From: Prevotella sp.
Lineage (GTDB): Bacteria > Bacteroidota > Bacteroidia > Bacteroidales > Bacteroidaceae
Assembly: GCA_017651265.1 (NCBI GenBank)
Contig: JAGCDO010000011.1
Span: 1 to 62,624, forward strand
Length of the DNA stretch: 62,624 nt
Direction: 5' to 3'
The translations under genes and the position numbers were made by a program. Within the stretch, counting starts at the first letter, position 1, and every line of letters starts with the position of its first letter. Below, one piece after another: positions 61,643 through 62,624 of this stretch. The notes under the pieces were generated by a model that searched no databases, had not been told where the DNA came from, and was given only the letters and a program-made list of their open reading frames with translations.

Positions 61643-62624
61643 AATTCACCACGGCCTTGCCGTTATGAATATAGACCCCCTTCTTCGTGGGTTTCCCACT
61701 GAGCTTCTGTCCGTCAAGGGTGAACCATTCATCCTTTTGACCATTGACCGATTCCCTTTGACCGTTCTCAACACCTGTGCTGATGGGTTGTTTGGTTGTC
61801 GTAAAGAACACGCTCTCACCCCATCCCGCTGGCTCAACCTGCATTTGCATCTCATATTTGGTATCACTCTTCAGATCGAAGATGAGGTGAGGATGGTCAC
61901 TCACATGGGTCATAGTCACCCAATTATATTGTTCCGGGTGATACACCGCATTTTGGTCAAAGATGGTCACGTCGTCAATATACAGAGCCCATTTGTCCCC
62001 ACTATTGAAATGACGGAAAACTACCTGGCCTTCTCCTAATGTGGAAAGGTCTATGTTGTATTCCGTCCATTCAGTCGAAATATCCGTATATACCCCCAAC
62101 TCCATCAAATTATCCGGTTCCTTTTCTTTACCATCAGGAAGGAAGAACACGCCAAAATTGTCTTTGAATTCCTTATTTTTTGAACGTGCAAAGAAAGAGA
62201 GGTGTTTCCCCTTCAAATCCATTTTAGGCATGAGGAGCCAGTTGTCAGGATTTATAGGTCCATATTTACTCTCATCGAAAGAATATGATGCCCAAACGCC
62301 ACTTCCACTATGAGCGTCTCCAGTCTGTTCATATTGCCAGTTATGGCCATCCTCGTCTGTATCCAATTTCTCCAGACCATTAAAATCCTCTTCAGAATCA
62401 AATTCTAAACTTTCATTCACCTTGCGGTAACGGAGATTGACGGAATACAAACTAAACGGCCCATCGACAGCCCAATTTACATCAGCAGAATTGTGTGTGA
62501 TGCTATTAATATCGTATGAAAGATCCAATCCTTTAATAGTCAAATTAGTCTGATCGCAACCATTTTCACCCAAAGTAATGTCGAATTCATATTCTAATCC
62601 ACCGCTAAAAAGATAATGTTCAGC
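61641..62624 (-). CDS. Choice-of-anchor J secreted protein, C-terminal part (5' end outside window)
   Basis: Open from the window edge; a TTG at 62573 is not needed as a start. About 327 residues are visible: a beta-sandwich start (SGGLEYEFDITLGENG), an anchor-J/cleaved-adhesin domain (DTDEDGHNWQYEQTGD, PDNWLLMPKMDLKG, WTEYNIDLSTLGEG, WALYIDDVTIFD), a short fibronectin-like part and the sorting tail (DEWFTLDGQKL, KGVYIHNGKAVVN). It is closely related to the frameshifted gene on the other strand, and the pair is convergent. The linker before the tail is made of ggtcaaagg-type repeats in both. Secreted surface adhesin or peptidase role is inferred. Confidence 0.85.
   Translation of the reverse strand, partial: AEHYLFSGGLEYEFDITLGENGCDQTNLTIKGLDLSYDINSITHNSADVNWAVDGPFSLYSVNLRYRKVNESLEFDSEEDFNGLEKLDTDEDGHNWQYEQTGDAHSGSGVWASYSFDESKYGPINPDNWLLMPKMDLKGKHLSFFARSKNKEFKDNFGVFFLPDGKEKEPDNLMELGVYTDISTEWTEYNIDLSTLGEGQVVFRHFNSGDKWALYIDDVTIFDQNAVYHPEQYNWVTMTHVSDHPHLIFDLKSDTKYEMQMQVEPAGWGESVFFTTTKQPISTGVENGQRESVNGQKDEWFTLDGQKLSGKPTKKGVYIHNGKAVVN

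Overview
The window reads as chromosomal DNA of a Bacteroidales bacterium, most likely a Prevotella-type (Prevotellaceae) gut or rumen species. The reasons are: promoters of the Bacteroidetes TTTG-N20-TAnnTTTG kind in front of many genes; a fused lpxC-fabZ; short primary sigma factors without region 1.1; BspA-type leucine-rich repeat and choice-of-anchor J secreted proteins with a Prevotella-style C-terminal sorting tail; and families typical of the phylum (DUF5686, DUF4419, DUF4251, DUF5715, GH51). No plasmid, phage or transposase gene was seen. The species is an inference.

Layout. 1-2341: the end of a BspA-like surface protein, then a 1.1 kb non-coding region full of structured repeats. 2342-6883: indolepyruvate oxidoreductase (iorAB), a lipoprotein and an aminotransferase. 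6884-9052: a minus-strand PqqD / S26-type peptidase / HPr-kinase-like trio with a small secreted protein. 9060-29256: a long minus-strand housekeeping run holding rpoD, htrA, a class A penicillin-binding protein, miaA-lpxA-lpxC/fabZ-lpxD, an HD phosphohydrolase, pyrF, prfA, a secreted cysteine-peptidase-like protein, purM, a four-helix-bundle gene in a repeat-bounded cassette, lemA, a TPM protein, aroE, menG/ubiE, purC and phoH. 29490-36972: two small envelope proteins, tRNA-Thr(CGT), tRNA-Gly(CCC), dnaB, uvrA and a second RpoD-like sigma factor. 36978-45497: a DUF5686 outer-membrane protein, the addAB recombination nuclease and cdd. 45588-57842 (minus): a beta-helix lipoprotein, nadE interrupted by an in-frame TAG, an ECF-sigma operon with three secreted proteins, a GH51 arabinofuranosidase and a two-gene unit of unknown function. 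58173-62624: a beta-lactamase-like hydrolase, a small membrane protein, a frameshifted choice-of-anchor J protein and a related gene cut by the window edge.

The genes are mostly ordinary core metabolism, lipid A and peptidoglycan synthesis, and DNA replication and repair. The striking content is non-coding. Four intergenic arrays, built from three unrelated sequence families, share an exact 22-bp pitch (1511-1547, 2105-2185, 29961-30070, 35802-35860); three of them consist of 6-3-6 palindromes separated by 7 nt. A 12-bp repeat occurs as two four-copy arrays in inverted orientation (1827-2035). A 7-bp repeat AGTTGA(C/T) brackets a four-helix-bundle gene in inverted orientation and, at two genes, supplies the stop codon. 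CCCCTCC/GGAGGGG hairpins supply the stop codon of two further genes. Two genes look broken: nadE (TAG at 48607-48609) and the anchor-J gene at 60069-61284 (frameshift near 60490-60505).

All calls rest on reading sequence and translations by eye. No database search or folding program was run.
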